Shown: positions 8,721 to 17,319 of the stretch, piece by piece | Layout: the number at the start of each line of letters is the position of its first letter | Position numbering within the stretch: the stretch's first letter is position 1 | Assembly (NCBI GenBank): GCA_963668115.1 | Contig: OY764147.1 | Location: 2,480,001 to 2,544,000, forward strand | DNA: 64,000 nucleotides | From: Plut-88900 sp963668115 | GTDB lineage: Bacteria; Chloroflexota; Dehalococcoidia; Plut-88900 | Reading direction: 5' to 3' | Notes under the pieces: model-generated | What the model was told of the DNA's origin: nothing | Database searches by the model: none | The model's input: only the letters and a program-made list of their open reading frames with translations | Program-made: the position numbers and the translations under genes

Positions 8721-9008
8721 ATGGCGTTAAGTCGAGAAGAAGTTGAGCATATTGCCCGGTTGGCGCGGGTCGGGATGACGGAGGAGGACCTGAAGGTCTT
8801 CGGGGGGCAGCTGTCGCATATCCTGGAGCAGTTCAACGTTCTCAACGAGGTAGACACCGAGGATGTTCCCCCCACCTCCCACACCGTAGACCTGTCCAGT
8901 GTCTTCAGGGACGACGAGGAGCGGGCCTCGCTTGCCCAGGAAGACGTGCTGGTCAACGCACCCCGCAGGGACGACGACTATTTCAGGGTCAAGCCGGTGC
9001 TCGGCTGA
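8721..9008 (+). CDS. gatC: Asp-tRNA(Asn)/Glu-tRNA(Gln) amidotransferase subunit C
   Basis: This 95-aa GatC stabilises GatA in the GatCAB complex, which amidates mischarged Glu-tRNA(Gln) and Asp-tRNA(Asn). The sequence ALSREEVEHIARLARVGMTEED, the FNVLNEVDTEDVPPT linker and the C-terminal DDYFRVKPVLG are diagnostic. The open frame extends 48 codons upstream, but the ATG at 8721 with GGAGGAAGG ending 2 nt before it is the natural start. gatA follows after 8 bp; gatB is not in the window. Confidence 0.93.
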   Translation: MALSREEVEHIARLARVGMTEEDLKVFGGQLSHILEQFNVLNEVDTEDVPPTSHTVDLSSVFRDDEERASLAQEDVLVNAPRRDDDYFRVKPVLG

Positions 9009-9016
9009 TCCACACT

Positions 9017-10486
9017 ATGAGCGGTTCTCGACCCCTTCACGAATTGACTCTCCACGACGTGGCCGATCTACTGGCGCGCCGGGAAATCTCCTCAGTTGAG
9101 TTGACGAAGGCCGTACTGGCCCGTATAGAGGACGTGGACGAGCGGGTTAATGCGTTCGTTACGGTCACGGGGGACAGAGCGATGGAGGAGGCGCGGGGGT
9201 CGGATGAGAGGCGGGCTTCCGGAAGGCTCGGGCCATTGGACGGGGTCCCGATGATGCTGAAGGACAACCTGTGCACGAGGGGCATCCCCACCACCTGCTC
9301 TTCGAAGATGCTGGAGAACTTTGTGCCGCCCTACGACGCCCACGTAACGGAGCGGCTGCGGGAGTCGGGGGCGGTTATGGTGGGGAAGGGCAACCTGGAC
9401 GAGTTCGCGATGGGGTCGTCAACGGAGAACTCGGCGTATTTCACGACGCGGAACCCGTGGGACCTGGGTCGGGTGCCGGGGGGGAGCAGCGGTGGGGCGA
9501 CGGCGGCGGTGTCGGCGGGGGAGGCGATGTACTCACTGGGATCCGATACCGGAGGCAGCATCCGCCAGCCAGCGTCGTTCTGCGGGGTGGTCGGGCTCAA
9601 GCCGACATACGGGGCGGTGAGCAGGTACGGGCTGGTGGCCTTCGGGAGCTCGCTAGACCAGATTGGGCCGGTGACCAAGGACGTGACGGACAGCGCGCTG
9701 GTTATGAACGCGATAGCGGGGCACGACGCCCGGGACTCGACCTCCGTGCCCTTCGAACCGCCGGACTACACCGAATCCCTGGTCCCGGACATCAAGGGGA
9801 TGAAGATCGGGGTGCCGAAGGAGTATTTTGTCGAAGGTATGGGACAGGATGTTATCGATGTGATGGAGAGGACCATCGTCAAGCTGGAGGAGCTGGGGGC
9901 GGAGGTGGACCGGGACGTATCGCTGCCATACACGAAGTATGCGCTGGCGGTCTACTACATCATCGCACCGTCCGAGGCGTCGGCGAACCTGGCGCGGTAC
10001 GACGGGGTGAAGTACGGGTACTCGGCGCAGGAGGCGGGGAGCATGTGGGAGGCGATGGAGAAGACGCGGCAATACGGGTTTGGGCCAGAGGTGAAGCGGC
10101 GGATAATGCTCGGGACTTACGCTCTGTCGTCGGGATACTACGATGCTTACTACCTGAAGGCGCAGAAGGTGAGGACGCTGATACGCCGGGAGTTTGAGGA
10201 GGCCTTTGAGCGGTACGACGCCCTGGTAGCCCCTACCTGCCCGACCCCGGCCTTCGAGCTCGGGGTCAAGACCGACGACCCTGTTCAGATGTACCTGAGC
10301 GACATTTGCACCATTCCGGCGAACATAGCTGGCATACCGGCGATCTCGGTGCCGGCGGGATTCTCCTTCGGGCTGCCGGTGGGGATGCAGATCATGGCCA
10401 AGGCCTTCGGAGAGCCGACGGTCTTCAGACTGGCCTACGCCTACGAGCAGTCGATGGGGTGGCGGCATTTGCGGGCGCCGGTGTGA
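9017..10486 (+). CDS. gatA: Asp-tRNA(Asn)/Glu-tRNA(Gln) amidotransferase subunit A
   Basis: This 489-aa amidase-signature enzyme releases ammonia from glutamine for the GatB subunit. The Ser-cisSer-Lys triad is visible as K82 (MMLKDNLCT), S157 (GGSSGG) and S181 (GSDTGGSIRQPASFCG), with the spacing known for GatA. The C-terminus with NIAGIPAISVPAGF and GLPVGMQIMA is also standard. Length and landmarks are normal. It is translated just behind gatC, and an intrinsic terminator lies about 120 bp downstream. Confidence 0.95.
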   Translation: MSGSRPLHELTLHDVADLLARREISSVELTKAVLARIEDVDERVNAFVTVTGDRAMEEARGSDERRASGRLGPLDGVPMMLKDNLCTRGIPTTCSSKMLENFVPPYDAHVTERLRESGAVMVGKGNLDEFAMGSSTENSAYFTTRNPWDLGRVPGGSSGGATAAVSAGEAMYSLGSDTGGSIRQPASFCGVVGLKPTYGAVSRYGLVAFGSSLDQIGPVTKDVTDSALVMNAIAGHDARDSTSVPFEPPDYTESLVPDIKGMKIGVPKEYFVEGMGQDVIDVMERTIVKLEELGAEVDRDVSLPYTKYALAVYYIIAPSEASANLARYDGVKYGYSAQEAGSMWEAMEKTRQYGFGPEVKRRIMLGTYALSSGYYDAYYLKAQKVRTLIRREFEEAFERYDALVAPTCPTPAFELGVKTDDPVQMYLSDICTIPANIAGIPAISVPAGFSFGLPVGMQIMAKAFGEPTVFRLAYAYEQSMGWRHLRAPV

Positions 10487-10535
10487 GGGGGAGGGAGTGT
10501 GTATGAGTCTCGCGGGTACCGAACGAGTACATGGA

Positions 10536-10564
10536 TTGACATCTGTTTTGGTCGGAGATATCTT
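10536..10564 (+). promoter_or_regulatory. Sigma-70-type promoter for candidate small RNA
   Basis: TTGACA (10536-10541), 17-bp spacer, TATCTT (10559-10564). It lies 50 bp after the gatA stop and does not face any gene on the + strand. Confidence 0.55.
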
Positions 10565-10570
10565 ATAGAT

Positions 10571-10633
10571 AGCTTAGGTGTGTCCTGAGCACCTATATGA
10601 CTTGGCGGTGGGTTGCGTGCCCGCCGCCTTTTT
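10571..10633 (+). ncRNA. Candidate orphan small RNA (about 62 nt)
   Basis: Downstream of the TTGACA/TATCTT promoter are a small hairpin (AGGTG...CACCT) and then a strong intrinsic terminator. No open frame with a ribosome-binding site is present and the next gene is on the other strand, so the transcript would be a free-standing RNA with two stem-loops. The same terminator could also serve gatA. Unit inferred from sequence only. Confidence 0.45.
10604..10633 (+). terminator. Rho-independent terminator
   Basis: Stem GGCGGTGGG / CCCGCCGCC (9 bp with one G-T pair), 7-nt loop, followed by TTTTT. It ends the candidate small RNA and probably gatA read-through. Confidence 0.75.
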
Positions 10634-11177
10634 ATTTGTTCAAGAGTGACAGTGGTATCCAATAATAGCGGTCCTGGCCTGTCTCACCTTCCTTAGTCAT
10701 CCAGCTAGGCCAAGCATTAGTAAGTAAATTCTCGGGTTTGCTGGGAGATATCAGGCAGAATCGAGGTTCTACGCTTGGAATATCCTTCCCACTAACGCCA
10801 AAAATCTTCTCCAAGCGCTCTGCCTTAGATTTCATCTGATTGTTATCCCACGAACCTGACGGGCCTTTCGCCTCTATGAAAACTAAGTAATCTTTGCGAC
10901 TCATCGAAAAAGCAATCATCAGGTCGAAATCTTGGACGGTTTCCTCAACGACAATTGTTGAGCTCTTGACCTCATTGAGGCATTTCTCCAACCAGTTGAG
11001 CTGATAGTCGATAGCTACATAGCAGCCGTTTTCAGGGATGTCGCAGTTGATTTGACGGCCTAGCTTCGTTCTGAAATCATTGGATACGGGCAATCTATCT
11101 TTGTCTAGTAGTTGAAGGATAAGGTGATGTCTTTCCTTCTCGTTGGACTCTTCTAAACGCTTGATTAGGTCGCTCAT
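10632..11177 (-). CDS. Hypothetical protein with PD-(D/E)XK nuclease-like motif
   Basis: I do not recognise the family. The 181-aa protein starts MSDLIKRLEESNEKERH; this ATG was preferred because GGAGG stands 5 nt upstream, although two earlier in-frame ATGs exist. An acidic residue in VQDFDLMIAF followed after a strand by YLVFIEAKG gives the D...ExK pattern of the restriction-endonuclease-like fold. The gene is clearly AT-richer than its surroundings, suggesting acquisition. It stands alone, without a visible methylase or helicase, so a restriction role is unproven. Confidence 0.6.
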   Translation of the reverse strand: MSDLIKRLEESNEKERHHLILQLLDKDRLPVSNDFRTKLGRQINCDIPENGCYVAIDYQLNWLEKCLNEVKSSTIVVEETVQDFDLMIAFSMSRKDYLVFIEAKGPSGSWDNNQMKSKAERLEKIFGVSGKDIPSVEPRFCLISPSKPENLLTNAWPSWMTKEGETGQDRYYWIPLSLLNK

Positions 11178-11390
11178 TTCCGCCTCCATTGCCGAATGCA
11201 CGGTATATGACCATAGTGCACCTTAAGTGTGATGCAAGCAGGTTCAGGGGAGCGGGATAGAGCATAGCGTGGGGGGCAAGTCCTAGATCCCCCGCAGGGT
11301 CTCGGGATGACAAATAGCGCCGTCGTCTAAGGAGGAAACAACACTAACTATGACACTTGCTTGAAGCTCTTCAAGATGGGAGAACGGCAT

Positions 11391-11846
11391 CTAATCATCA
11401 AGTAGTGTCGCTACACCGTTCTCTATAAGATAGCGCCTACCGCCCTTAGTAGCAATACTGACACGGTCGTTGATCTTCTCAACTCGGAGAGACGGGTTAT
11501 GCAATTCTCTAATCGCATCCTTTGCTATTTGCTCAGCTTCTTCGTTCTTCATTGACGTGCAAATCGCTCTCACAATCAAAACTGCCAAGATGCCGGCAAC
11601 CATAAACCCAACAAACGCTCCAAATCCAACGCCAATCGCCTTCGGAATGTTCCGAGATTCGGTAATTACCATGCGACCGTAGTACGATTCCCAGTTAACC
11701 ATACCTCCGTAACTATCGTAGACTGGTGTAACTGGCGACTCGCTTGTAATCGAAATAGAGTTCGTGTCTGCAACCACAATCGATAATACGATGCTGATAG
11801 TAAGGTAAGCCAGGATTGCGGCAATGGCAAGAATTAACTTAAACAT
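11391..11846 (-). CDS. Hypothetical membrane protein, two transmembrane segments
   Basis: I do not recognise the family. The 151-aa protein has a hydrophobic helix at about 2-26 (FKLILAIAAILAYLTISIVL), an extracytoplasmic loop of about 45 residues, a second helix at about 73-92 (GFGAFVGFMVAGILAVLIV), and a charged C-terminal half. The ATG at 11846 has AAGGAG 5 nt upstream and was preferred over a GTG two codons earlier. Like the gene before it, it is AT-rich for this genome and may be part of a small acquired segment. Confidence 0.6.
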   Translation of the reverse strand: MFKLILAIAAILAYLTISIVLSIVVADTNSISITSESPVTPVYDSYGGMVNWESYYGRMVITESRNIPKAIGVGFGAFVGFMVAGILAVLIVRAICTSMKNEEAEQIAKDAIRELHNPSLRVEKINDRVSIATKGGRRYLIENGVATLLDD

Positions 11847-11952
11847 GTGCACTCCTTACGCTGTGATAGTATCATAAGCACAAGTTGAGAGGAAGGTCGG
11901 TTGTGGGAGCCGTGGATGCATCAATGAATTGACGGCCCAGGTCGCCCTACCC

Positions 11953-12030
11953 GCGCTCGACCCTTCGACACAGCTCAGGATGAGCGACACCACCGGAAGA
12001 TGGATTCCGGCTCGGGGGCCGGAATGACGG
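11953..12030. repeat. Composite of two dispersed repeat families
   Basis: CGCTCGACCCTTCGAC...CTCAGGATGAGCG followed directly by GATGGATTCCGGCTC...GGCCGGAATGACGG. The same pair in the same order occurs at 18332-18414. Confidence 0.7.
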
Positions 12031-12105
12031 GTGGACAAGGTTGCGTTGCGGGGCGCTCTGATATACTCGCGGAGCTTTTTCGAACTTCCCCTGACTAAGG
12101 CGAGT

Positions 12106-13650
12106 ATGGGCAATCGCGACGTTTCGGCGGCCTGGGAATATCACAACGCCACCAAGCACACCTACTGGAGCGTGCGCGGGGGTCACGGCCTGGACTGGCC
12201 GAACCAGCCCCTGCCTTTTAAGATCTACAAGGATGTCGAGAGTAGGCCGCTCCCAAGGGACGGGAGCCCGATAACGGTGGGACTGCTGGAGGCGTTGGGC
12301 ACACCGCCCTCCTCTCTTGATAACCAGTCGGTTCCCGACGTGGGCCTGTTGGCCCGCATACTGTATTTCTCGGCGGGGATTACGAAGAGGATGCCGTACA
12401 CGGGGGGCGAGATCTTCTTCCGGGCGGCGGCATGTACGGGGGCGCTGTATCACATCGACCTTTACCTGGTCTGCGGCGACTTACCGGGGCTGGATGCAGG
12501 GGTGTACCACTTCGGGCCGCACGACTTCGGGCTAGTGCAACTGCGGAAGGGTGACTACCGTCGGGCGCTGGTGGAGGCGTCAGGGGAGGAGCCAGCAGTG
12601 GCAGAAGCCCCGGTGACGGTAGTCCTGGCCGACACCCATTGGAGAAATGCCTGGAAATACGGGGCGCGGGCGTACCGGCACGCGTTCTGGGACTCGGGGA
12701 CGCTGCTGGCGAATATGCTGGCTGCGGCGTCGGGGGCGGGGGTCCCGGCGAGGGTGGTGACTTCGTTCGTGGATGGAGAGGTGCACCGATTGCTCGGGTT
12801 GGAAGCGGAGAAGGAGTCGGTGATTGCGCTGGTGCCGCTGGGTCGGGTGCCGGGCCAAGTGGTCGGGGAAACACCTTCCATCGAGCCTCTCAACCTTTCC
12901 ACCGAGCCCCTCTCCCCGAAGATGATCGAGTATCCCGCGATCTATGATTTGCACGGGAGCTCTTCCTTCGAAACGGCGGAGGAGGTAAGGAACTTGAGGG
13001 ATGGGACGCCGGAGAGGGAGTCAAGTGAAGAGGCGGCAGAGCTTATCCGGTTGCCTCGGGGTGGGGAGGGGTTGGGGGACCGGACGCTGGAGGACACGAT
13101 TGTAAGGCGGGGGTCTACGCGGGCGTTTGCGCATGAGCCTATAACGCTGGAACAGCTATCTGCGGCCTTGGACTACGCGACACGGGGGATTCACGCCGAT
13201 TTTCTGCCGTCATACGGTTCATCGCTCAACAGGTTGTTTCTGATTGTGAACGCGGTTGAAGGCCTGGCCCCGGGCGCGTACCTTTACCATCGGGAGCGGC
13301 ATGCGCTAGAAATGCTGAAGGAAGGGGACTTTCGACGAGAGGCGGGATATCTCGGGCTGGAGCAGAATATCCCGGCCGATGCCAGCGTGAACGTCTACAT
13401 GCTTACCGACCTGAATCGAGTGCTGGCGGCGTTCGGGAACCGGGGATACCGGATGGCGGAGCTGGAATCGGGGATAATAGGGGGCAGGTTGTACCTAGTG
13501 GCCTACGGCACGGGTTTCGGGGCCAGCGGCCTGACGTTCTACGATGATGAGGTTATCGAGTTTTTCGGGCCGAGGGCGGAGGGGCTGAGCGTGATGTTCC
13601 TGGTAGCGCTGGGGAGGTCGGTCAAAAGGAAGAAGGCCGGTCAGGCTTGA
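12106..13650 (+). CDS. SagB-type dehydrogenase / nitroreductase-fold protein, duplicated
   Basis: This 514-aa FMN oxidoreductase is built from two nitroreductase-fold halves. The N-terminal half (about 1-250) has KHTYWSVR, LLARILYFSAGITKR and AYRHAFWDSGTLLANM; the C-terminal half (about 335-505) has IVRRGSTRAFAHEPITLEQLS and GRLYLVAYGTGFGASGLTF. This is the layout of SagB/ThcOx relatives, which oxidise azolines to azoles in modified peptides. No YcaO cyclodehydratase or precursor peptide is nearby, so that role is not supported. The ATG at 12106 (AAGGCGAG upstream) replaces an earlier in-frame start. It heads an operon-like run with three M24 hydrolases. Confidence 0.75.
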   Translation: MGNRDVSAAWEYHNATKHTYWSVRGGHGLDWPNQPLPFKIYKDVESRPLPRDGSPITVGLLEALGTPPSSLDNQSVPDVGLLARILYFSAGITKRMPYTGGEIFFRAAACTGALYHIDLYLVCGDLPGLDAGVYHFGPHDFGLVQLRKGDYRRALVEASGEEPAVAEAPVTVVLADTHWRNAWKYGARAYRHAFWDSGTLLANMLAAASGAGVPARVVTSFVDGEVHRLLGLEAEKESVIALVPLGRVPGQVVGETPSIEPLNLSTEPLSPKMIEYPAIYDLHGSSSFETAEEVRNLRDGTPERESSEEAAELIRLPRGGEGLGDRTLEDTIVRRGSTRAFAHEPITLEQLSAALDYATRGIHADFLPSYGSSLNRLFLIVNAVEGLAPGAYLYHRERHALEMLKEGDFRREAGYLGLEQNIPADASVNVYMLTDLNRVLAAFGNRGYRMAELESGIIGGRLYLVAYGTGFGASGLTFYDDEVIEFFGPRAEGLSVMFLVALGRSVKRKKAGQA

Positions 13651-13707
13651 CGAACGGATTCTAGGCTCGGGGTTAGGAATCATTTCGGAAGGAAGGGAGA
13701 TGGAAAG

Positions 13708-14868
13708 ATGAAACAGGCTACGTGGCAGTATTTCACGCTGGAGGAGTACCAGGGGAGGCTGGATGCGCTGAGGGCTCGCATGGAGGCGAAGGGCGTGGAC
13801 TGCATGTTGGTGCACACGCCGGAGAACTTATGCTACCTGACGGGCTACCAGACGCCGGGCTACTACTGGTACCAGACCCTGATAGTGCCCATGGACAGGG
13901 AGCCGGTCTTCATCACCCGACTCCTGGAGAACTCCAATGTCGAGCACCTGACTTGGGTGGAGGACAGCCGGCCCTACGGCGACTCCGACGACTGGGTGCA
14001 GCAGACCAGGGACACGCTGGTAGACCTGGGGATGGGGTCGAAGAAAATCGGGGTGGAGATGGGCTCGTGGTTCATAACCATCTCGGACTTTGAGCGGCTG
14101 AAGGGGATGCTGCCGGATGCGGAGTGGGTCGACTGCTCGATGATGGTGGAAGAGGGCCGGATGATCAAGTCGCCGAAGGAGATCGAGTACATAACGCAGG
14201 CGGCGCGGGCCACGGAAGCGGGGGTGGTGGCGGGGATTGAGGCGTCGGCGGTGGGGGCGACGGAGAACGAGGTTGCGGCGGCGGTGCACACGGCGCAGAT
14301 AAAGGCGGGAAGCGAGTACACGGGGTTGCCCCTGTTCGTAACGGCAGGCAAGAGGTCGTTCCTAGGTCACGTGACGTGGTATCGGGAGACGATACAAGCG
14401 GGGGATACGGTGTTCCTGGAGATATCGGGGTGCATAAACCGGTATCACGCTTCGCAGATGCGGAACGTGTATCTCGGGGAGCCGCCTGAGGCGTCGGTCA
14501 AGGCGACAGGGGTGATGGCCACGGCATTGGAGGAGATGATCAAGTTCATCAAGCCGGGGGTCAGGGCGCACGATGCCCACATGGTGTGCAAGAACGTTAT
14601 CGGGGATGCGGGGCTGGGGGTCGAACTCAATCACCGGGCTGGGTATTCCATCGGCATAGCCTTCGCGCCCGACTGGGGAGAGGGACATATAATCAGCCTG
14701 AACGAGGGCGAATACCGGGAGCTGCGTCCGGGCATGACGTTCCACCTGATCCCGGCGGTCTTCATACCAGGCCTGACGTCGGTAGGGGTAAGCGAGACAG
14801 TGCTGGTTACGGAGTCGGGGTGCGAGCCCATAACGGGGAATGTGGAGAGGAAGCTGTTTTCGAAGTAG
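13708..14868 (+). CDS. M24 family hydrolase, ectoine hydrolase (DoeA)-like, copy 1
   Basis: This 386-aa protein has the pita-bread fold of creatinase and Xaa-Pro peptidases. The N-terminal domain (RLDALRARMEAKGVDCMLV, LTGYQTPGYYWYQ) precedes a catalytic domain with HVTWYRETIQAGDTVFLEISGC, INRYHASQMRNVYLG and YSIGIAFAPDWGEGH. The two Asp metal ligands of true aminopeptidases are replaced (LEISG for the DAG motif; S-Q-M-R for D-x-T-R), as in creatinase and ectoine hydrolase. The closest resemblance I recognise is DoeA/EutD, which opens the ectoine ring. No doeB deacetylase is present, so the substrate is open. Confidence 0.8.
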   Translation: MKQATWQYFTLEEYQGRLDALRARMEAKGVDCMLVHTPENLCYLTGYQTPGYYWYQTLIVPMDREPVFITRLLENSNVEHLTWVEDSRPYGDSDDWVQQTRDTLVDLGMGSKKIGVEMGSWFITISDFERLKGMLPDAEWVDCSMMVEEGRMIKSPKEIEYITQAARATEAGVVAGIEASAVGATENEVAAAVHTAQIKAGSEYTGLPLFVTAGKRSFLGHVTWYRETIQAGDTVFLEISGCINRYHASQMRNVYLGEPPEASVKATGVMATALEEMIKFIKPGVRAHDAHMVCKNVIGDAGLGVELNHRAGYSIGIAFAPDWGEGHIISLNEGEYRELRPGMTFHLIPAVFIPGLTSVGVSETVLVTESGCEPITGNVERKLFSK

Positions 14869-14942
14869 GAATGCTTCCGTTCATGCGGGGGGCATTCTCA
14901 CCCTGACCCTCTCTCATCGAATGAGAGGGGAGAGGAGCGAAT

Positions 14943-16103
14943 GTGAAAAAACCGAACTGGCAGTACTTTAGCCTGGAGGAGTACCGGCAGAGGCTGGATG
15001 CGCTGAGGGGTCGGATGGAGGGGCTGGGGGTGGATGCGGTGCTGGTTAACACGCCGGAGAACCTGTACTACCTGTCGGGATACCAGACGCCGGGCTACTA
15101 CTGGTGGCAGACGCTGGTTGTCCCGATGGACCGGGAGCCGGTGTCGGTGACGCGCCGAGTTGAGGACTCCAACATGCGGGAGTTGGGGTGGGTGGAGGAT
15201 AGGCGCCCCTACGAAGACTATGAAGACTGGGTCGAAAAGACCCGGGACGTGCTGGTGGACCTGGGGCTCAGGGGGAAGACCATAGGCATGGAGCTGGGGA
15301 GCTTCTTTCTGCCGGCCAGGGACTACCTGAAGCTGCAAGCGCTGATGCCCGACGCCCGGTTTGTCGACAGCACGGGGCTGGTGGAGGCTGGACGGCTGAT
15401 CAAATCGCCGCAGGAGATCGAGTACATGCGGCAGGCGGCCCGGGCGGCGGAGTCGGCGACGCTGGCAGGGATAGAGGCGGTAGGGCTCGGGGCTACGGAG
15501 AACGACGTGGCGGCGGAGATGCACCGGGCGCAGATCAAGGCGGGCAGCGAGTACACGGGCCTGCCGATGTTCATAGCGTCGGGGGTGAGGTCTACCATGA
15601 CCCACGCCACCTGGTACCGACGCCCCCTGCAAAAGGACGAGGTCGTCTTCTTCGAGGTGCCGGGCTGCATAAACCGCTACCATGCGGCGATGATGCGGGA
15701 GGTGTACATCGGGGACCCGCCGGAATGGATGTCTCGGGGCATGGACGTGGTCACGGACACCCTTGCCAAGGCCAAGGAGAAGATAAAGCCGGGCGTCGTG
15801 GCGGGGGATCTGTTTGAGGAGATCAAGGAGATGCTGGACTCGGCGGAGCTTGGAGCGAAACTGGAGCGTCGGGCGGCGTACTCCATAGGCATAGCTTTCG
15901 CCCCCGACTGGGGTGAGGGCCACATCCTGAGCATTATGAGGGGTGAGGAGCGGCAGCTTCAGGCGGGAATGGCTTTCCACCTGATACCCGGGGTGCGGGT
16001 GGTGGGGCTGGGGGGCATACTGTGCAGCGACACGGTGCTGGTCACGGAGAGGGGGTGCGAGACTCTGACGGGCGGGGTGGAGCAGAAGCTGTTCGTGAAG
16101 TGA
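14943..16103 (+). CDS. M24 family hydrolase, ectoine hydrolase (DoeA)-like, copy 2
   Basis: This 386-aa tandem paralogue has the same length as copy 1 and start-to-end similarity (YLSGYQTPGYYWWQTLVVPMDREP, AGSEYTGLP, HATWYRRPLQKDEVVFFEVPGC, YSIGIAFAPDWGEGHILS). The start is GTG with GAGGAG about 5 nt upstream. The DAG and D-x-T-R metal positions are again non-metal residues, which argues against a metalloaminopeptidase. The 74-bp gap to copy 1 holds a short inverted repeat (CTCTCTCAT...ATGAGAGGG). It is probably co-transcribed with its neighbours. Confidence 0.8.
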   Translation: MKKPNWQYFSLEEYRQRLDALRGRMEGLGVDAVLVNTPENLYYLSGYQTPGYYWWQTLVVPMDREPVSVTRRVEDSNMRELGWVEDRRPYEDYEDWVEKTRDVLVDLGLRGKTIGMELGSFFLPARDYLKLQALMPDARFVDSTGLVEAGRLIKSPQEIEYMRQAARAAESATLAGIEAVGLGATENDVAAEMHRAQIKAGSEYTGLPMFIASGVRSTMTHATWYRRPLQKDEVVFFEVPGCINRYHAAMMREVYIGDPPEWMSRGMDVVTDTLAKAKEKIKPGVVAGDLFEEIKEMLDSAELGAKLERRAAYSIGIAFAPDWGEGHILSIMRGEERQLQAGMAFHLIPGVRVVGLGGILCSDTVLVTERGCETLTGGVEQKLFVK

Positions 16104-16125
16104 AGGTCGGTACGAAGGAGCGCTG

Positions 16126-17301
16126 ATGAGAAAACCGAAGTATCAGTTCTTCTCGCTGGAGGAGTACCAAGCTCGGCTGGACGCGCTGAGGGGTCGGATG
16201 GAGGAGCGAGAGATCGACGTTTTGCTGGTGAACTCCCCGGAGAACTTGTACTACGTATCGGGGTACCAGACTCCCGGATATTACTGGTACCAGACCCTGA
16301 TCGTGGGGCTGGACCGGGAGCCGACCTTCGTGACCCGGCTCAACGAGGCTTCCAACATCGAACCCTTCTCCTGGATAGAGGACAGCCGCCCTTACGAAGA
16401 CCACGAAGACTGGATCGAGCATACCAAGGACGTGCTGTCAGACCTGGGACTGGCGGACAAGCGGGTCGGGCTCCAGTACGACTCCTTTTTCCTGACGTCT
16501 CAGGACGAGAAGAGGCTGACGGCGGCGTTGTCCGATGCCACTTTCGTGGATGGGTCGGGGCTGGTGGAGGAGGGGCGGATGGTGAAGTCGGAGCAGGAGA
16601 TCGAGTACATCAGGCAGGCTGCGAGGACGGCGGAGGCGGGGCTGAGGGCGGGTATCGAGGCCTGTGCGGTCGGGGTGACAGAGAACGACGTAGCGGCGGA
16701 GATCCATCGGGCGCAGATTGCGGCGGGGAGCGAGTACACGGGTTTGCCCATATTCATCAGGACGGGCGACCGGGACTTGATGACCCACTCCACCTGGTAC
16801 CGGAACGTCCTTCAGCCGGGAGAAAGCGTTACCATCGAGATGCCGGGATGCATCAACCGGTACCACGCGGCGACCTACCAGCAGATCTACCTCGGGGACC
16901 CGCCGGAGTTGCTGCTCAGAGCCCGGGAGATAGGCGCCGAGGTTATGGCAAAGGCGAAGTCGGCGATCAGGCCGGGGGTGCCGGCAGGAGACATTCACAG
17001 GCTGGTGCAGGACAGTTTGGAAGAGGCGATGGGGCCGGGGAGCAAGCGGAACAGTCGGGCGGCTTACTCCATAGGTATCGCATTTGCACCGGACTGGGGG
17101 GAGGGGCACATCATTAGCATGACGGAGGGAGAGAGTCGGCCCCTGCAGGCGGGGATGACTTTCCACTTGCTGGCGGGACACGTGGCCCTGCAGGGACTGG
17201 ACGGTGCGAAGAGGGCCGTGAACAGCGACACGGTCCTGGTCACGGAGGTCGGGTGCGAGACGCTGACGGACGGGCTGGAACATAGGCTTTGGGTGAAGTA
17301 G
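16126..17301 (+). CDS. M24 family hydrolase, ectoine hydrolase (DoeA)-like, copy 3
   Basis: This 391-aa third tandem copy begins 22 bp after copy 2 with AAGGAG before its ATG. Shared landmarks are YVSGYQTPGYYWYQ, AGSEYTGLPIF, HSTWYRNVLQPGESVTIEMPGC, INRYHAATYQQIYLGDPPE and YSIGIAFAPDWGEGHIIS. It has a slightly longer C-terminal insertion (LAGHVALQGLDGAKRAVNS) than copies 1 and 2. Three copies suggest either dosage or divergence to different cyclic amidine or amide substrates. All lack a signal peptide. Confidence 0.8.
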   Translation: MRKPKYQFFSLEEYQARLDALRGRMEEREIDVLLVNSPENLYYVSGYQTPGYYWYQTLIVGLDREPTFVTRLNEASNIEPFSWIEDSRPYEDHEDWIEHTKDVLSDLGLADKRVGLQYDSFFLTSQDEKRLTAALSDATFVDGSGLVEEGRMVKSEQEIEYIRQAARTAEAGLRAGIEACAVGVTENDVAAEIHRAQIAAGSEYTGLPIFIRTGDRDLMTHSTWYRNVLQPGESVTIEMPGCINRYHAATYQQIYLGDPPELLLRAREIGAEVMAKAKSAIRPGVPAGDIHRLVQDSLEEAMGPGSKRNSRAAYSIGIAFAPDWGEGHIISMTEGESRPLQAGMTFHLLAGHVALQGLDGAKRAVNSDTVLVTEVGCETLTDGLEHRLWVK

Positions 17302-17319
17302 ATACGTGGAGGTGACGTC

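Noticed and set aside
12106..13650. Thiazole/oxazole-modified peptide (TOMM) cluster around the SagB-like gene
   Set aside because: No YcaO cyclodehydratase, ocin-ThiF protein or Cys/Ser/Thr-rich precursor peptide was found nearby.
13708..17301. Ectoine degradation operon
   Set aside because: Only the DoeA-like step is present; doeB, doeC/D aminotransferase or ectoine transporter genes are absent, so the pathway name is not given.
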